The notes beneath the pieces are model-generated. The model saw nothing but the letters and a program-made list of their open reading frames with translations. It ran no database searches and was not told the DNA's origin. Shown piece after piece: positions 1 to 7,905 of a stretch of DNA of 52,819 nt. Each line of letters starts with the position of its first letter. Position 1 is the first letter of the stretch. Origin of the DNA: Candidatus Coprenecus avistercoris (GTDB lineage Bacteria; Bacteroidota; Bacteroidia; Bacteroidales; UBA932); NCBI GenBank assembly GCA_018712275.1, contig DVHI01000100.1:1-52819 (forward strand). The letters run 5' to 3'. Position numbers and translations under genes: made by a program.

Positions 1-36
1 ATAGCTTAACAACCTACATCATTGTTTTTGGGAGAG

Positions 37-68
37 CAAAAGTAATACATTTCACTATTTTTCACAAA
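37..68 (-). promoter_or_regulatory. Bacteroidota-type promoter firing off the left edge
   Basis: On the minus strand TTTG (68-65) is followed after 20 bases by TACTTTTG (44-37), a full match to the Bacteroidota -33/-7 consensus TTTG-N19/20-TAnnTTTG. The same arrangement precedes rpmE2 in this window. The gene it would drive starts left of base 37 and is not in the window. This makes the 1-130 gap a divergent promoter region. Confidence 0.55.
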
Positions 69-96
69 TTAAAATCAAAAAACTTACTTTTTTTCA

Positions 97-104
97 TAAA
101 TTTG
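97..104 (+). promoter_or_regulatory. Possible -7 box of the ATPase-sirtuin-NusG-like operon
   Basis: TAAATTTG matches TAnnTTTG and lies 26 bases before the ATG at 131. No TTTG or TTG was found at the expected 19-20 base spacing upstream, so the call rests on the -7 box alone. Confidence 0.3.
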
Positions 105-130
105 CTCCCGCGAAAAACTAAGATGACAAC

Positions 131-1111
131 ATGGAATCCCCTTTTACTCACAACTCCATCGCCACTGGCAGCGACTTTCTTTCAAGGAAAAAAGACGTCA
201 GCCAGCTCGTATCCATTATCGCAGATGGCAGACATGCCGTCATCTACGAGCCTCCCCGTACCGGGAAACGTTCACTCATCAACGCGGCCCTGAGCCGGTA
301 TGAGCAGAATCCCGGGTACCGTATCACACACATAAGTCTCCTCAGCACCATCGACACAGAGGATTTTTCCAGCATACTGGAAGACATCTGCTCCATGCCG
401 GCCTCACCCAGGCCCGTCATATACATGGAGGAGTTCCAGAACATCCTCAGACTCGAAGAACGGGACAGACTGATCCGCACTTTGGAAAAGGAATGGCAGA
501 GACAGGACGGACCTGTATTCATAGTCTCAGGTTCCAAGATCAATGCCATGAAATACATATTCGAGGAGAAGAAACACTTCTACCGCCTCTACGAGAGAGT
601 GTCCCTGTCCCCTATCGACGAGAATCTGATCTCCGAGCACATAATCAAGACCTTCCTGAGAGTAGGAAGGGTCGTGGAACCGTCCCAGACAGAGTATATC
701 TACAGCCTCACCGACGGACATCCCTGGTATATCTGGCAGATAGCCAACAGCTGCTTCAACCTCACCAAGGGCTACCTGACCGACAGTCTCCTGGAAGAGG
801 CCATAGACTCTCTGCTGTACACCCACACTCCCAGGTTCCAGGATATAACCGACGGACTGAGCCGGTATCAGGTATACCTGCTGCGGGCCATCTTCGACGG
901 GGTGACCAAGGTCAGCTCCACGGCGGCCATCAACAACTACCGCCTCAACTCCTCGGCCAACGTCCACCGTCTCAAGGAGGCCCTCACCAAGAAAGAGGTG
1001 GTGGTCTTCGACGCCCAGGACATTCCGCACATCATAGATCCGATGTTCCGGGTATGGCTGGACCGGTTCTACTTCAAGACAGGCAAAACTTATAAGAGAC
1101 AGAATATATGA
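131..1111 (+). CDS. AAA-type ATPase of the archaeal-ATPase (ATPase_2/DUF234-like) group
   Basis: A 326-residue soluble ATPase. The P-loop is EPPRTGKRS (residues 40-48). The usual first glycine is Glu, and the core RTGK matches the family pattern PRRTGK. A Walker B-like strand VIYMEEF follows at about 96-102. The C-terminal half looks helical and winged-helix-like and ends in a DPMFRVWLDRFY segment like that of the DUF234 tail. There is no signal peptide or membrane segment. The start ATG at 131 is the first in frame and gives the family N-terminus (a FLSRKKDVSQL helix before the P-loop). Its TGA overlaps the sirtuin ATG (ATGA), so the two are probably translationally coupled. This family is poorly characterised; some members are linked to mobile elements or toxin-like systems. 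Cellular role unknown. Confidence 0.75.
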   Translation: MESPFTHNSIATGSDFLSRKKDVSQLVSIIADGRHAVIYEPPRTGKRSLINAALSRYEQNPGYRITHISLLSTIDTEDFSSILEDICSMPASPRPVIYMEEFQNILRLEERDRLIRTLEKEWQRQDGPVFIVSGSKINAMKYIFEEKKHFYRLYERVSLSPIDENLISEHIIKTFLRVGRVVEPSQTEYIYSLTDGHPWYIWQIANSCFNLTKGYLTDSLLEEAIDSLLYTHTPRFQDITDGLSRYQVYLLRAIFDGVTKVSSTAAINNYRLNSSANVHRLKEALTKKEVVVFDAQDIPHIIDPMFRVWLDRFYFKTGKTYKRQNI

Positions 1112-1794
1112 AAAAACTGGCAGTACTCTCCGGAGCCGGAGTGAGCAAGGAAAGCGGAATCAATACCTTCCGCGACTCGGACGGAATGTGGGAACAGTAC
1201 CGCGTGGAGGAAGTGGCCTCCATCGAGGGCTGGTACCGCAATCCCGGCCTGGTCCTGGACTTCTACAATGCCCGCCGCCGGGACATACAGACCCGGCAGC
1301 CCAATGAGGCCCACCGCATCATCGCAGCTCTGGAGAAAGACTTCGATGTCACTGTCATCACCCAGAACATAGACAACCTCCACGAGCGGGCCGGTTCTTC
1401 CCGGGTGCTTCACCTTCACGGGGAGATAACCAAGGCCCGCGGCGAGAGGTCGCCCAAGCCGGTCTACGACATAGGCTACAGCGACATCCGCCTCGGGGAC
1501 CTCGACGACCGGGGCGAGCAGCTCCGGCCGGACATCGTCTGGTTCGGGGAGGCCGTACCCATGATCGAGCCGGCCGCGGAGACAGTATCGGAGTGCGACA
1601 TACTGCTGGTTATCGGCACCTCGCTGGTGGTCTATCCTGCCGCCGGCCTGGTCAACTACGTGCGCAACGGCGTGCCCCTCTACCTGGTGGACCCCAAGCC
1701 CATCCACGTAGGCTACAAGTATTACACCCAGATTCAGGACGTGGCCACCGCCGGCATGCGCAGGTTCCTGGACTTAGTACCCTCACTCAAATGA
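1108..1794 (+). CDS. cobB: NAD-dependent protein deacylase, sirtuin (SIR2/CobB family)
   Basis: A 228-residue sirtuin that would remove acyl groups from protein lysines, using NAD+ and yielding nicotinamide and O-acyl-ADP-ribose. Visible motifs are GAGVSKESGI with TFRD (residues 9-23, NAD binding), TQNID (85-89), the catalytic His in HLHGE (H104), RPDIVWFGE, and GTSLVVYPAA in the Rossmann fold. The small zinc-binding module normally carries four cysteines, but between H104 and the RPDIVWFGE motif there are none, so this copy appears to have lost zinc. The length is normal for small bacterial CobB. It is joined by ATGA overlaps to the upstream ATPase and the downstream NusG-like gene. A housekeeping deacylase is the simplest reading. 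A role specific to this three-gene unit is possible but not shown. Confidence 0.9.
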   Translation: MKKLAVLSGAGVSKESGINTFRDSDGMWEQYRVEEVASIEGWYRNPGLVLDFYNARRRDIQTRQPNEAHRIIAALEKDFDVTVITQNIDNLHERAGSSRVLHLHGEITKARGERSPKPVYDIGYSDIRLGDLDDRGEQLRPDIVWFGEAVPMIEPAAETVSECDILLVIGTSLVVYPAAGLVNYVRNGVPLYLVDPKPIHVGYKYYTQIQDVATAGMRRFLDLVPSLK

Positions 1795-2315
1795 GTCCGG
1801 ACACCCCCGCACTCAGAGTTCTCAAGTCCCAGCCCGTCAGATGGTACGTGCTGTACACCGCCTCCAGGGCCGAGAAAGCCGTGGAGCGGCGGCTGACGCT
1901 CATGGGTGCCGAGGTATTCCTGCCCCTGTACCGGGAGAAGCGCAAGTGGTCCGACCGCGTCAAGACCGTGGAGGTTCCCCTGTACCGCTCCTACATCTTC
2001 GTCCACTGCACCAGGGCACAGCTGTCCAAGTACGCCTCGGTGGAAGGCGTGGCCTGCCCTGTCTATTACTGCGGCGAGCCGGCCGTCATCCGGGACTCCG
2101 AGATAGAGGAGATACACAAGTTCCTCATAGTGGTCGACCAGAGCCGCATCATCTCCGAGGGCGACATGGTCCGCATCCTCGGAGGCCCCTTCGAGAAGCG
2201 CACCGGCCGCGTCACCAAGATCGACAACCGCTTCATCTACCTCACCCTCGAGTCCATCGGCAACCTCACCGTCTGCGCCGAGCTGCGCATCGACAAGGAG
2301 ATGGTCGGAAAATAA
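1791..2315 (+). CDS. UpxY-like NusG-family transcription antiterminator
   Basis: A 174-residue NusG paralogue distinct from the housekeeping nusG at 40 kb. It starts with the NGN signature WYVLYTASRAEKAVERRL and has LPLYREKRKWSDR and VPLYRSYIFVH in the middle. It ends with a KOW-like segment (GDMVRILGGPFEKRTGRVTKI). In Bacteroidales such proteins (UpxY) bind RNA polymerase and let it read through leaders of long capsule or surface-polysaccharide operons. The ATG at 1791 is chosen because it overlaps the sirtuin stop as ATGA and gives the family N-terminus; in-frame starts further upstream lie inside cobB. Here the gene is last in its operon, with a hairpin 3 bases after its stop and no glycan cluster beside it. 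Its target operon must be elsewhere. Confidence 0.8.
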   Translation: MSPDTPALRVLKSQPVRWYVLYTASRAEKAVERRLTLMGAEVFLPLYREKRKWSDRVKTVEVPLYRSYIFVHCTRAQLSKYASVEGVACPVYYCGEPAVIRDSEIEEIHKFLIVVDQSRIISEGDMVRILGGPFEKRTGRVTKIDNRFIYLTLESIGNLTVCAELRIDKEMVGK

Positions 2316-2317
2316 AA

Positions 2318-2349
2318 ATTCCGGCAGACAAGTGAATGTCTGTCGGAAT
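2318..2349. terminator. Hairpin terminator between convergent genes
   Basis: A 13-bp stem with one G-U pair (2318-2330 with 2337-2349) closes on the 6-base loop AGTGAA. Read on the minus strand it is followed by TTTTTATTTT, so it is a good intrinsic terminator for rpmE2. On the plus strand no T-run follows, so termination of the sirtuin operon would be weaker. Confidence 0.75.
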
Positions 2350-2382
2350 CGATATTGTTGGAGAAGTTCCTTCCTGGCAGGA

Positions 2383-2634
2383 TTACTTCTGACGGTTCTT
2401 GTAGCGCTGGTAGAATTTGTCCACGCGGCCGGCGGTGTCGACGAGCTTCATCTTTCCGGTATAGAAAGGATGGGAGGTGTTGGAGATCTCGACCTTCACG
2501 AGGGGATAGGTCACGCCCTCGATGTCGATGGTCTCCTTGGTGTTGACACAGGAGCGGGTGATGAACACATGCTCATTGGACATATCCTTGAAAGCTACAA
2601 GACGGTAGGATTCGGGATGTATACCTTTTTTCAT
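2383..2634 (-). CDS. rpmE2: 50S ribosomal protein L31, type B
   Basis: An 83-residue protein with the type B L31 start [13 protein letters not shown], the segment FKDMSN and the ending SHPFYTGK. It lacks the zinc-binding Cys pattern of type A L31; its single Cys is not part of a ribbon. It binds the large ribosomal subunit at the central protuberance. It is monocistronic: a matched promoter lies 43 bases upstream and an intrinsic terminator follows the stop. The length is normal. Confidence 0.95.
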   Translation of the reverse strand: MKKGIHPESYRLVAFKDMSNEHVFITRSCVNTKETIDIEGVTYPLVKVEISNTSHPFYTGKMKLVDTAGRVDKFYQRYKNRQK

Positions 2635-2676
2635 TGTGTGTGAGTGTTTATAAATTGTCTAATCAAATTCGGACCG

Positions 2677-2708
2677 CAAAAGTATGTATAATTTCTCTGA
2701 CTCCCAAA
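2677..2708 (-). promoter_or_regulatory. Promoter of rpmE2
   Basis: On the minus strand TTTG (2708-2705) and TACTTTTG (2684-2677) are 20 bases apart, matching the Bacteroidota promoter consensus. A transcript starting near 2670 would have a leader of about 36 bases before the rpmE2 ATG. Confidence 0.7.
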
Positions 2709-2724
2709 TTTTTCCGCGTCATAT

Positions 2725-3900
2725 TCAGGCTCCGGGATTTTTCACCCGCGTCAGCTGGTCATCGTAGAGCATGTAGCGGCGGGCCTTGCGGATCCACTTC
2801 TGTTCCTCGAGCTTGATGTGCTCGAAAAGTCCGCTCCAGGAAATGCTGCCGGTGACATAGGCGGCCATGACCTCGTCTCCGAGCACTGCCGGAAGCCCCG
2901 AGATATCCACTCCTGTCCCGTCCTCCACAAGCCGGCGCATGATACGCAGGGCATGGGCCACCGAATGATAGGGAACGCCGGGACGGGGGAGCATCTGGAA
3001 ACCGTAGCAGCTCCGGTCCTTCCAGCGGCCGAAGCGGGGCGAGAACACAGTCCGGCGGAGGAACACTCCGGTGTCGGACAGACCTCCGAGGTCATTTCCC
3101 TCCCTCAGATACCGGTCCATGTAGGGAGCGCCGAACAGCTCGTAGGGACGCGCCGTACCCTCTCCGAAGCTCAGGTCGGTGCCCGAGAGGAGGACCATGC
3201 CGCAGTAGAAATTGGAAGTGAACAGCCCCGGCACATCCTGACGCGGCGGGATACTCCACGGCATCAGGTACTGGGTGGCGGGACGCACCATATAGGAGAT
3301 GATGTGCAGGGGGAACCTGGCGCCTATCTCCGAATAGAAGAGATTGGCCAGCTCTCCCAGCGTAAGGCCGTGCCGGTGAGGTATGCCCTCTATGCCCGCG
3401 GCCTCCGAACTGCCGGGACAGAGGGTCGTGCCCTCCACCGAGCGGCCGCAGATGTTCTCCCGGTCCAGGATGTAGACCGAAAGGGACAGCCCGCCGTGAT
3501 GTATGATCTGGAATATCTCGTAGAGCAGGGCCGTCAGGGAATCGTACCTGGAGCCGGTATCCTGGTACTCGACGATAAGGGCATCCACATCCTCCAGCAC
3601 CCCGGCATCCATGGACAGTTCCCCTGAAGGACCGGTGTGCAGAGGCACGAACATACAGTCGTCCAGTCCCAGGGAGGCGTACACCGGGGCCTCGCCCAGC
3701 GACCTGTCTGGTTTCTCCCCGAAGATGCCGTCCGCGGGGAAAAGCACCTTGCGCAGCCTGCCGTTGCGGTACAGGCTCTCGAAGAGATACTCCTGCCGCT
3801 CCGGATCCCAGGCCGACTGGTTGCACAGCACTGCCAGGGAACCCCGGCGCAGCACCAGATCCTCCTGACGGTCGAGCGGTGTGGTCCTGAATGAGAACAT
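2725..3900 (-). CDS. NamZ-like (DUF1343) exo-beta-N-acetylmuramidase family protein
   Basis: A 391-residue protein recognisable as DUF1343/NamZ by LAVLCNQSAW (family LxxNQTG), VDALIVEYQDTGSRY (family VDVLVFDIQDVGxRFYTY) and SFGEGTARPYELFGAPYM (family S.GEGRGTTRPFE..GAP). Characterised NamZ enzymes cleave MurNAc from the non-reducing end of peptidoglycan fragments. Two things differ from the usual picture. There is no signal peptide (MFSFRTTPLDRQ), and the family segment PEHGxxG, near the proposed active site, reads PADGIFG. The protein may therefore be cytosolic, catalytically altered, or both. It begins 6 bases after glmM, in the same operon, which fits amino-sugar/cell-wall metabolism. Family call fairly sure; activity uncertain. 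Confidence 0.65.
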   Translation of the reverse strand: MFSFRTTPLDRQEDLVLRRGSLAVLCNQSAWDPERQEYLFESLYRNGRLRKVLFPADGIFGEKPDRSLGEAPVYASLGLDDCMFVPLHTGPSGELSMDAGVLEDVDALIVEYQDTGSRYDSLTALLYEIFQIIHHGGLSLSVYILDRENICGRSVEGTTLCPGSSEAAGIEGIPHRHGLTLGELANLFYSEIGARFPLHIISYMVRPATQYLMPWSIPPRQDVPGLFTSNFYCGMVLLSGTDLSFGEGTARPYELFGAPYMDRYLREGNDLGGLSDTGVFLRRTVFSPRFGRWKDRSCYGFQMLPRPGVPYHSVAHALRIMRRLVEDGTGVDISGLPAVLGDEVMAAYVTGSISWSGLFEHIKLEEQKWIRKARRYMLYDDQLTRVKNPGA

Positions 3901-3906
3901 ACCGCC

Positions 3907-5295
3907 CTAGCCTATTATTTTCTTAGCGATATCTATCACCTCGGCAGCCACCTTCTCGGCTGCAGCCTCATCCGCCGCCTCGGAATAGACGCGGATGATG
4001 GGCTCGGTGTTGGACTTGCGCAGATGCACCCACATCCTCTCGCGGTCGAAGTCGATCTTGACCCCGTCGATGTCGGTGATGCGCTCCGAAGCATAGCGGC
4101 GTTTTATCTCCTCCAGTATCTTCTCTATCAGCGAGCGGTCGGAGAGCTCGATGCGGTTCTTGGATATCACGTACTGAGGCAGGCCGGCGCGTACCTCGGT
4201 CACCTTCTTGCCGGAGCGTACGAGCGAGCTCAGGAAAAGAGCGGTGCCTATAAGAGCGTCGCGGCCGTAATGCAGGTCGGGCACGATGACTCCTCCGTTG
4301 CCCTCGCCTCCGATGACGGCACCGGTGCGCTTCATCTCGGTAGTCACATTGACCTCACCCACAGCAGAAGCGGTGTAGGTGCAGCCGTGAGCCTCGGTCA
4401 CGTCGCGCAGGGCACGGGACGAGGAGAGATTAGATACTGTCGGACCGGGCTTGAGCGAGAGCACGTAATCGGCCACGGACACCAGGGTGTACTCCTCCCC
4501 GAAGAACGAGCCGTCCTCGCAGACCAGGGCCAGACGGTCCACGTCCGGATCCACCGCGATACCCAGGTCAGCCTTCTCGGAAGCCACGCGGGAGCACAGG
4601 TCCACAAGGTGAGAGGGCAGCGGCTCGGGATTGTGCGCGAACTGTCCGGTAGGCTCGCAGTTGAGCCTGATGCACTCTACTCCGAGAGCCTCCAGCAGAC
4701 GGGGCATAACGATGCCGCCCACAGAGTTGACCGCATCCAGCACCACCTTGAAACCGCGGGCGCGGATACCCTCCGCATCCACCAGCGGATGAGCCAGGAC
4801 AGCCTGCACGTGCGCATCGGTAAAGTCCTTCCCGACGTACGAGCCCAGCGAGTCCACATCGCAGTACTCGAAGCCCTCGCGGTCGGCCAGTTCCACCAGT
4901 TCCGCACCCTCGGCGGCATTGAGGAACTCCCCGTGCTCGTTGAGCAGCTTGAGGGCGTTCCACTGCTTGGGGTTGTGCGAGGCGGTCAGGATGATGCCTC
5001 CGTCAGCCTTCTCGAAGACCACGGCCATCTCCACAGTGGGGGTGGAGGCCAGGCCGGCATTGACCACGTCAATGCCGCAGGCCCTCAGGGTGCCGCAGAC
5101 GATCTCGTCCACCATGGGACCCGAGATGCGGGCGTCGCGGCCTACCACTACCTTGAGCCGGCGCTCTCCCTTGCTGCGGTGCAGCATGGAGCTGTATGCT
5201 GATACGAATTTTACAATGTCCAGAGGTGTCAGAGCCTCTCCGCAGGAGCCTCCTATCGTGCCCCTGATACCGGAGATAGATTTGATAAGTGTCAT
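3907..5295 (-). CDS. glmM: Phosphoglucosamine mutase (alpha-D-phosphohexomutase family)
   Basis: A 462-residue phosphohexomutase. GlmM converts glucosamine-6-phosphate to glucosamine-1-phosphate, the precursor of UDP-GlcNAc for peptidoglycan and lipid A. Domain motifs in order are SGIRGTIGG near the N-terminus, the phosphoserine loop TASHNP, the metal-binding loop DPDVDR, the sugar-binding loop GEGNGG, and the C-terminal phosphate-binding RKSNTEPIIR. The length is normal. The serine loop and the Bacteroidota context favour GlmM, but phosphomannomutase or phosphoglucomutase activity cannot be excluded by reading. It lies downstream of the Bat genes (12-base gap to batE) and just upstream of the NamZ-like gene. 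Confidence 0.85.
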   Translation of the reverse strand: MTLIKSISGIRGTIGGSCGEALTPLDIVKFVSAYSSMLHRSKGERRLKVVVGRDARISGPMVDEIVCGTLRACGIDVVNAGLASTPTVEMAVVFEKADGGIILTASHNPKQWNALKLLNEHGEFLNAAEGAELVELADREGFEYCDVDSLGSYVGKDFTDAHVQAVLAHPLVDAEGIRARGFKVVLDAVNSVGGIVMPRLLEALGVECIRLNCEPTGQFAHNPEPLPSHLVDLCSRVASEKADLGIAVDPDVDRLALVCEDGSFFGEEYTLVSVADYVLSLKPGPTVSNLSSSRALRDVTEAHGCTYTASAVGEVNVTTEMKRTGAVIGGEGNGGVIVPDLHYGRDALIGTALFLSSLVRSGKKVTEVRAGLPQYVISKNRIELSDRSLIEKILEEIKRRYASERITDIDGVKIDFDRERMWVHLRKSNTEPIIRVYSEAADEAAAEKVAAEVIDIAKKIIG

Positions 5296-5307
5296 AGCTG
5301 TGAAGTT

Positions 5308-6081
5308 TTAAATTATTTCAATATCATTGCCCTGCAGCCATCCCTGCCGTCCGTCCGACAGCTCGATGCGGTACCACTCCCCGAGGCTGTCCACCACGGA
5401 GACCTTCGTCCCCTCGTGCAGGATGAAGAGGGACTGGTCGGTAGAGCCGGGAGAGCTCTTGACGCTGCTCACCGGGACTGTCACCACCGCCTCGCCCGAG
5501 TCCTCTACGGCCGAGCGCAGGTTGAAGGCAAATACAGTGGAAACCACCATGAAGACGAGGCCCACCACCGCCAGGGCGAAGGCCGTCTTGCGCAGGGCCA
5601 GGGAGCGTCCGAAGCGGAACAGCAGCACCATTACGGCCACCGTCAGCAGCAGGGCGAGGGCAATCCAGGCCCAGGCATCGGAGGACAGGGTGTCGCGGAA
5701 GGCCTTGAACCAGGTCAGGAGAATGAACTCCGGCACGGCCTCTATCCGGTCCAGTGTCCCCTCGCGGGCTATCTCCAGGTTGACGGCAGCATCCTCGTAG
5801 GCAGGGTCCAGTTTCAGGGCCTTCTCGTAGTAGAGTATCGAGCGGCCCAGCTGATGTCCCAGCTTATAGCAGCAGTTGCCCATATTGTAGTACAGGTCCG
5901 GCGATACATAGCCGGCTTCCTCGATGGCGGCGAATCCGTCCAGGGCCGCCCGGTAATTCTCTTCCGTATAGTCGCTGACTGCCTGAGCCCAGAGCGAGTC
6001 CACATTCTGGGCCTGAGCCGCCGGCAGCGCCAGGGCCGCCAGCATCAGCGCGACTGTCATCATTCTTATCATCGTCTTCAT
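5308..6081 (-). CDS. batE: BatE: TPR and SH3-like membrane protein of the Bat operon
   Basis: A 257-residue protein with a signal peptide ending in LALPAAQAQ. Two TPR-like helical repeats follow at about 30-110 (including SPDLYYNMGNCCYKLG and SILYYEKALKLDPAYEDA). Two membrane segments lie at about 137-190, and a C-terminal bacterial SH3 domain holds the WYRIEL and GWLQG signatures. It is the last Bat gene, 2 bases after batD. Bat proteins are thought to form a MoxR-dependent periplasmic and inner-membrane complex, linked to aerotolerance in Bacteroides fragilis and to envelope stress in other bacteria. Its precise role is unknown. Confidence 0.85.
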   Translation of the reverse strand: MKTMIRMMTVALMLAALALPAAQAQNVDSLWAQAVSDYTEENYRAALDGFAAIEEAGYVSPDLYYNMGNCCYKLGHQLGRSILYYEKALKLDPAYEDAAVNLEIAREGTLDRIEAVPEFILLTWFKAFRDTLSSDAWAWIALALLLTVAVMVLLFRFGRSLALRKTAFALAVVGLVFMVVSTVFAFNLRSAVEDSGEAVVTVPVSSVKSSPGSTDQSLFILHEGTKVSVVDSLGEWYRIELSDGRQGWLQGNDIEII

Positions 6082-6083
6082 AC

Positions 6084-7904
6084 TCAGCTTTCGATTTGGG
6101 ATATAACTTTTACCGCCTGCTCATAGTGCTTCTCCATGGCCTCGGAGCCGGAAGCGGGGGCATAGCGGGCATACTCACAGGCATCCAGGATATCGGACAG
6201 CTCCTGTATCACAGCCTCGTCCTTGCCGCGGGAGCGGAGCTCCTCCCCTATCCTCTCGCGGGTCAGGTCGGCCACCGGCAGCATCAGCTTGTCGGAGATG
6301 TAGCCGTGCAGGGCCTTGTGCAGCTCCTCGTAGAACGCACTGTAAAGTCCCTGTTTCAGGAAGGCGGAGGCGTTCTTCAGACGGGCACGGGCCACCTTCA
6401 GGGCCTTGCGGTTGCGGGTACCGGCCACGTCGCTGCGGCGGGCAATGCTGCGGCTCAGGAGAATCCATACGGCAACCGTCGCCAGTACAATCACCGTCGG
6501 AATGATGAGCATCGCGGGGGACGAGACCATCATCCGTCCGGCCTTCTTCAGGCGGGGAGTAGTGGAAATGAAGCGGATATCCTCGCCCAGGCTCTCAACG
6601 CTACGCTTGCTCACTCCGGAGGGAATGACGGCGGCGTCGGTACGGGTACCCTCGCCCACCTTCAGGCGCAGCGGCCCGGAGGAGAGGGTACGGTAGCGTC
6701 CCGCCTCTATGTCGTAGTAGGTAAATTCCACAGGATCAATGTCAAATACGCCCGGCGCCCTGGGAATGAAGGGATACTCGAAGGTCAGGGTACCGGTGGA
6801 GCCGGAGGCTCCGGTGGTGATGTTCTCGGTCTTGCGCACGTCGTATGCCTCGAAATCGGCGGGCAGCTTGACCTTGGGGGCCTCCACCAGGTTGATGTTG
6901 CCGGTGCCGGTAATGGTCATCCTCAGGGATGTGGCCTCGTGGGCCGCCACGCTGTCCGAGTCGAAACCGGCGCTGAGCCTGAACGAGCCGACACCTCCGG
7001 TGAAGGAGGCGGGGGCCCCGGCGGGCAGGGCCGAGACATTGACGGTCACCGGCTCACTGGTCACCCGCTTGCGTATCGTCTGGTAGGAGCTGAAAAAATC
7101 GTCGAAGATGGAGCGGGGTCCGGTGGACTCGGCCCGTATCTGGAGGAGGCACACCAGCTCCGAGGGGTCGATGGTCAGGGCTCCGGTCTGCTGGGGCAGG
7201 AGCATGTAGCGGCGCAGGAGGGCCGCATTGTAAACCTGACCGTTGTAATTCTCGCGGACGAACTGGATGTTCTGCGGAGCGTCTATCTCCTGGCTCCAGA
7301 ACCCGTCGAAGGTCGGGAAGCGCACGTCCTCGAAGCCGCTGATAGCCGACGACTGCACGTAGAGCTTGAGGGTCACTATGACCGGCTCGCCCACCACCGC
7401 CCGGGTCTTGCTGACGCTCATGCGCAGCATCAGGTCCTCACCCGCGCTCTGGCGCTGCCCTCCGGAAGCGGCTGAGCCCTGGTCCGGCACCTCTCCCTTG
7501 ACGGCCTCTATCGTCCTCGGCTCAGTGCTGTAGGTCTCCTTGCCTATCTTCACCGAAGCCGCACCCAGCGTCACCTTGCCCTCCTGCGCGGCCCTCACGG
7601 TATAGGTGTAGCTGTGAGTGTGGGTAGTGGAGCTCTGTCCGTTGATGCTCTGGAAACTGGTCGAGGTCGAGGACACCGGTCCGGCCAGCACCTCCAGCCC
7701 CTCGAAGGAGGGCGGGACGAAGTCCGATACCTTGCCTCCCTCGTATGTGGCCGTAAAGACCACCCTGAATATCTCGTCGGTGGAGACCACCGCCGGAGCG
7801 TCCGCCGTGAAACTGTTCTGGGCAGACGCCGTAAGCACGCACAGCAGCGTCAGCACTGCTGCCGCCGCCGTCCTGCCGAATACTCTGTACAATCCCTTTA
7901 TCAT
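6084..7904 (-). CDS. batD: BatD: large periplasmic protein of the Bat operon
   Basis: A 606-residue protein with a signal peptide (ending LTASAQ) and a series of Ig-like beta domains. It has the BatD N-terminal pattern (FTADAPAVVSTDEIFRVVF and FVPPSFEGLEVLAGP) and a repeated YTYTVRAAQEGKVTLG element. One membrane helix lies at about 462-483, and the cytoplasmic helical tail (about 495-606) ends in a YARYAP segment. This layout is typical of BatD, with most of the protein periplasmic. It is tightly packed: 1 base after batB-batC and 2 bases before batE. Function beyond Bat-complex membership is not established. Confidence 0.88.
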   Translation of the reverse strand: MIKGLYRVFGRTAAAAVLTLLCVLTASAQNSFTADAPAVVSTDEIFRVVFTATYEGGKVSDFVPPSFEGLEVLAGPVSSTSTSFQSINGQSSTTHTHSYTYTVRAAQEGKVTLGAASVKIGKETYSTEPRTIEAVKGEVPDQGSAASGGQRQSAGEDLMLRMSVSKTRAVVGEPVIVTLKLYVQSSAISGFEDVRFPTFDGFWSQEIDAPQNIQFVRENYNGQVYNAALLRRYMLLPQQTGALTIDPSELVCLLQIRAESTGPRSIFDDFFSSYQTIRKRVTSEPVTVNVSALPAGAPASFTGGVGSFRLSAGFDSDSVAAHEATSLRMTITGTGNINLVEAPKVKLPADFEAYDVRKTENITTGASGSTGTLTFEYPFIPRAPGVFDIDPVEFTYYDIEAGRYRTLSSGPLRLKVGEGTRTDAAVIPSGVSKRSVESLGEDIRFISTTPRLKKAGRMMVSSPAMLIIPTVIVLATVAVWILLSRSIARRSDVAGTRNRKALKVARARLKNASAFLKQGLYSAFYEELHKALHGYISDKLMLPVADLTRERIGEELRSRGKDEAVIQELSDILDACEYARYAPASGSEAMEKHYEQAVKVISQIES

Positions 7905-7905
7905 T

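Noticed and set aside
131-1794. SIR2 plus ATPase as an anti-phage defence pair (ThsA or Sir2-HerA type)
   Set aside because: The sirtuin is a small stand-alone CobB type without an extra sensor domain, and the ATPase is not HerA-like; no other defence genes are nearby.
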